Shown here one piece after another: positions 21,200 to 22,844 of a DNA stretch of 22,844 nucleotides (the stretch's first letter is position 1; every line of letters starts with the position of its first letter). Position numbers and translations under genes: made by a program. The DNA comes from a virus, in the IMG/VR virus record IMGVR_UViG_3300035086_000051, positions 1 to 22,844 of that record; one strand, 5' to 3'. Below the pieces are notes generated by a model. The model was not told the DNA's origin. It ran no database searches and saw nothing but the letters and a program-made list of their open reading frames with translations.

Positions 21200-22844
21200 A
21201 TGGCCTTCTATGACACCTATTGGTATTGCAACGCCGGGGATCAATCGACCACCGGTTACTATGCCGTCACGAAATGGGCGACGGGCGCGACGATCGCGGC
21301 CGGCGCCCTTCGTCGGCAGAACGCGGCTCCCGCAGTTGGCAGCGAGCGGGTGTTCGTGGCGATCGTCGGTGGCACGACCCACGCGACGACGGAACCGACG
21401 TGGGTCATCACGCGTGGCGGCAAGACCACTGACAACACGGTCACGTGGCAGGAATGCACGGGCGCGTCTGCGGTCAACGGCGATCTGACCAACACACCAA
21501 CATGGTCGCAAGCAAGGGCGATCAACACAGCCGTCACGCTCGGCGCAATCATCCAGCGCAACAATGGCGCGAGCTACTGGATATGCAGCACGGCGGGAAG
21601 CGTAGGCGCATCTGAGCCGGCTTGGGCGAACAATACTGCGGGTACGACACAGGCCGACAGCACTGTGACGTGGACCTGCTTGGGCGTGATTGGTAACTTC
21701 ACCGGCGGTCAGGCCCCGCACGCGCGGGTGCAGAACGCTTGCACCGCGACTTGGTGGGTTGCTGGTAACACGATCTACATTGGCGACAATCACGCCGAAT
21801 CGCAGGCGACGGCAATCACGATCACGCCTGCGCTTACTACTGCGACCATGAGCCGGATAATCTGCCATAACCATTCCGGCAGCTACCCGCCTACGTCTGT
21901 CGCGACCGGTGCGACAATCTCGACTACCGCGGCAGTTAATCTCACTTTTAACCCGACTAACGGTGGCATTTACCTTTACGGAATTACGTTCATAGGTGGG
22001 GTTGGGCAGTCCTCGTCCGGGTCTATCATTATGGGGCCAAGCGGGGCTTTTTATTATTTCGATAATTGTGTTTTCAAGTTAGCAACTACTTCAGCGGCAG
22101 CTCTGTTGCAGGTCAATTCGCTTGGACTAGGCGGTGTTGTTCTTTGGAACAATTGCACAGTTAGCTTTGCAGCGGCTGGACAATCCATTGACGTTGGCAC
22201 CACTAATTTTACTTGGCAAAATACCGGGCAAATTCTGGTGAGCGGATCGTCGGTGCCCACCAGTCTTTTCAACTGGTCTGCGGGTGGTCGTTTAAGCAAC
22301 GTGACATTGGAGGCGCTCGATCTAAGTCAGATCACCGGCGGTCTTTTGGGCGGCGCTCAGTCTTCCGAGATGAGCAATTGGGTGGTGAAGGACTGCAAGC
22401 TGAACGCTTCGATGTCGGCGCCCGCTCCCGCGGCCCTGGCGCAGGTCATTCAGATGGTCCGTTCCGACAGCGGAGCAACCGGTTACAAGTCAGCCCGCTA
22501 TCAATATGAGGGCGCCGAGACGACCGAGACCGCGATCACGCGCGTCGGCGGCGCAAGCGATCCGACAGGGCAAGCGCAATCGCGCAAGATCGTCACCACC
22601 GCCAACTCGCAGTGGCTGCGGCCGTTCAAGGCCGAGCCCTACGCGATCTGGAATCCAACCACGGGTGCGAACGTCACGGTGACGGTGTGCGGGACGGTCA
22701 ACGCGGGGGCACTGCCGAACAACGACGACATCTGGCTGGAGGTCGAGTATTTGGGGTCGTCTGGAAGTCCGCTGGGGACGATCGTCACCACGACCAAGGC
22801 CAATCTGCTGACGGCGAACGCTGCGATCGCGTCGGATGGCTCGA
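21200..22844 (+). CDS. Large fibre / beta-helix-like protein, 3' end outside the window
   Basis: ATG 21200, 5 bases after the repeat protein, opens a frame that reads 548 codons to the window edge with no stop, so the gene is cut at its 3' end. Residues 21-88 and 103-162 are two copies of a fibre module with the pattern 'A..G......N....V.....G.....EP.W....G..T.D.TVTW..CTG' (compare TTDNTVTWQECTG with QADSTVTWTCLG). Residues about 185-400 are Asn/Gly/Ser-rich beta sequence with alternating short strands (GGIYLYGITFIGGVG, FYYFDNCVFKLATT, VVLWNNCTVSF) as in right-handed beta-helices of receptor-binding or depolymerase proteins. A further beta domain follows (ANVTVTVCGTVNAG). Catalytic residues cannot be named. 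Part of the beta-helix region is visibly AT-richer than its flanks. Confidence 0.72.
   Translation, partial: MAFYDTYWYCNAGDQSTTGYYAVTKWATGATIAAGALRRQNAAPAVGSERVFVAIVGGTTHATTEPTWVITRGGKTTDNTVTWQECTGASAVNGDLTNTPTWSQARAINTAVTLGAIIQRNNGASYWICSTAGSVGASEPAWANNTAGTTQADSTVTWTCLGVIGNFTGGQAPHARVQNACTATWWVAGNTIYIGDNHAESQATAITITPALTTATMSRIICHNHSGSYPPTSVATGATISTTAAVNLTFNPTNGGIYLYGITFIGGVGQSSSGSIIMGPSGAFYYFDNCVFKLATTSAAALLQVNSLGLGGVVLWNNCTVSFAAAGQSIDVGTTNFTWQNTGQILVSGSSVPTSLFNWSAGGRLSNVTLEALDLSQITGGLLGGAQSSEMSNWVVKDCKLNASMSAPAPAALAQVIQMVRSDSGATGYKSARYQYEGAETTETAITRVGGASDPTGQAQSRKIVTTANSQWLRPFKAEPYAIWNPTTGANVTVTVCGTVNAGALPNNDDIWLEVEYLGSSGSPLGTIVTTTKANLLTANAAIASDGS

Noticed and set aside
1-22844. CRISPR arrays, tRNA or rRNA genes, integrase or att sites, insertion sequences
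   Set aside because: No regularly spaced direct repeats, cloverleaf-like segments, recombinase motifs or terminal inverted repeats were seen on reading; the window is almost fully occupied by virion genes.

Overview
The window is a GC-rich (roughly 60 % by eye), fully plus-strand run of tailed-phage virion genes. Every recognisable gene reads left to right, most start codons touch or overlap the preceding stop, and both edges cut through genes. Protein families (DUF1073 portal, DUF2213 protease/scaffold, DUF2184 major capsid), gene order and a VPLPA-CTERM cargo protein suggest a phage or prophage of an alphaproteobacterium, most likely a Rhizobiales/Bradyrhizobium-like host. No integrase, att site, terminase, replication, regulatory, lysis or host housekeeping gene is visible, so free phage, prophage and gene-transfer-like element cannot be told apart.

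Head region (1-8865): C-terminal part of the portal; an inserted secreted VPLPA-CTERM protein and a 48-aa basic protein followed by a strong hairpin; a small conserved protein; a Mu gpF-like minor head protein split by a long coiled coil; a putative connector protein; two tiny coupled membrane proteins; a DUF2213 protease whose 3' part also looks like an independently started scaffold gene; a cement protein; the major capsid protein; a charged accessory protein; a small fibre-like protein ending in an S74-type chaperone domain; and a 108-aa unknown.

Connector and tail region (8855-17057): an acidic repeat protein, an Ig-like/DUF4054 fusion (head-tail connector), a head-tail joining-like protein, a tail-terminator-like protein, a tail tube protein with a C-terminal Ig-like domain, a tail assembly chaperone pair that needs a -1 ribosomal frameshift (its second half has no start of its own), a short tape measure protein, and two tail-tip/hub proteins. 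The chaperone-tape measure arrangement points to a long non-contractile (siphovirus-like) tail; no sheath was recognised.

Fibre region (17050-22844): two tandemly duplicated small proteins, a fibre with a chitin-binding-like motif, two unrecognised proteins, a second acidic repeat protein, and a large fibre/beta-helix protein open at the right edge (21200-22844).

The most unusual items are: (1) two separate proteins (8855-10075 and 19875-21194) built almost entirely of a degenerate repeat with a period of about 22 residues and an Asp-x-Asp-x-hydrophobic-aromatic core, apparently a solenoid; (2) a secreted host-type VPLPA-CTERM surface protein lodged between portal and head genes; (3) the nested scaffold start, the chaperone frameshift, and a G8 tract joining two fibre-region genes.
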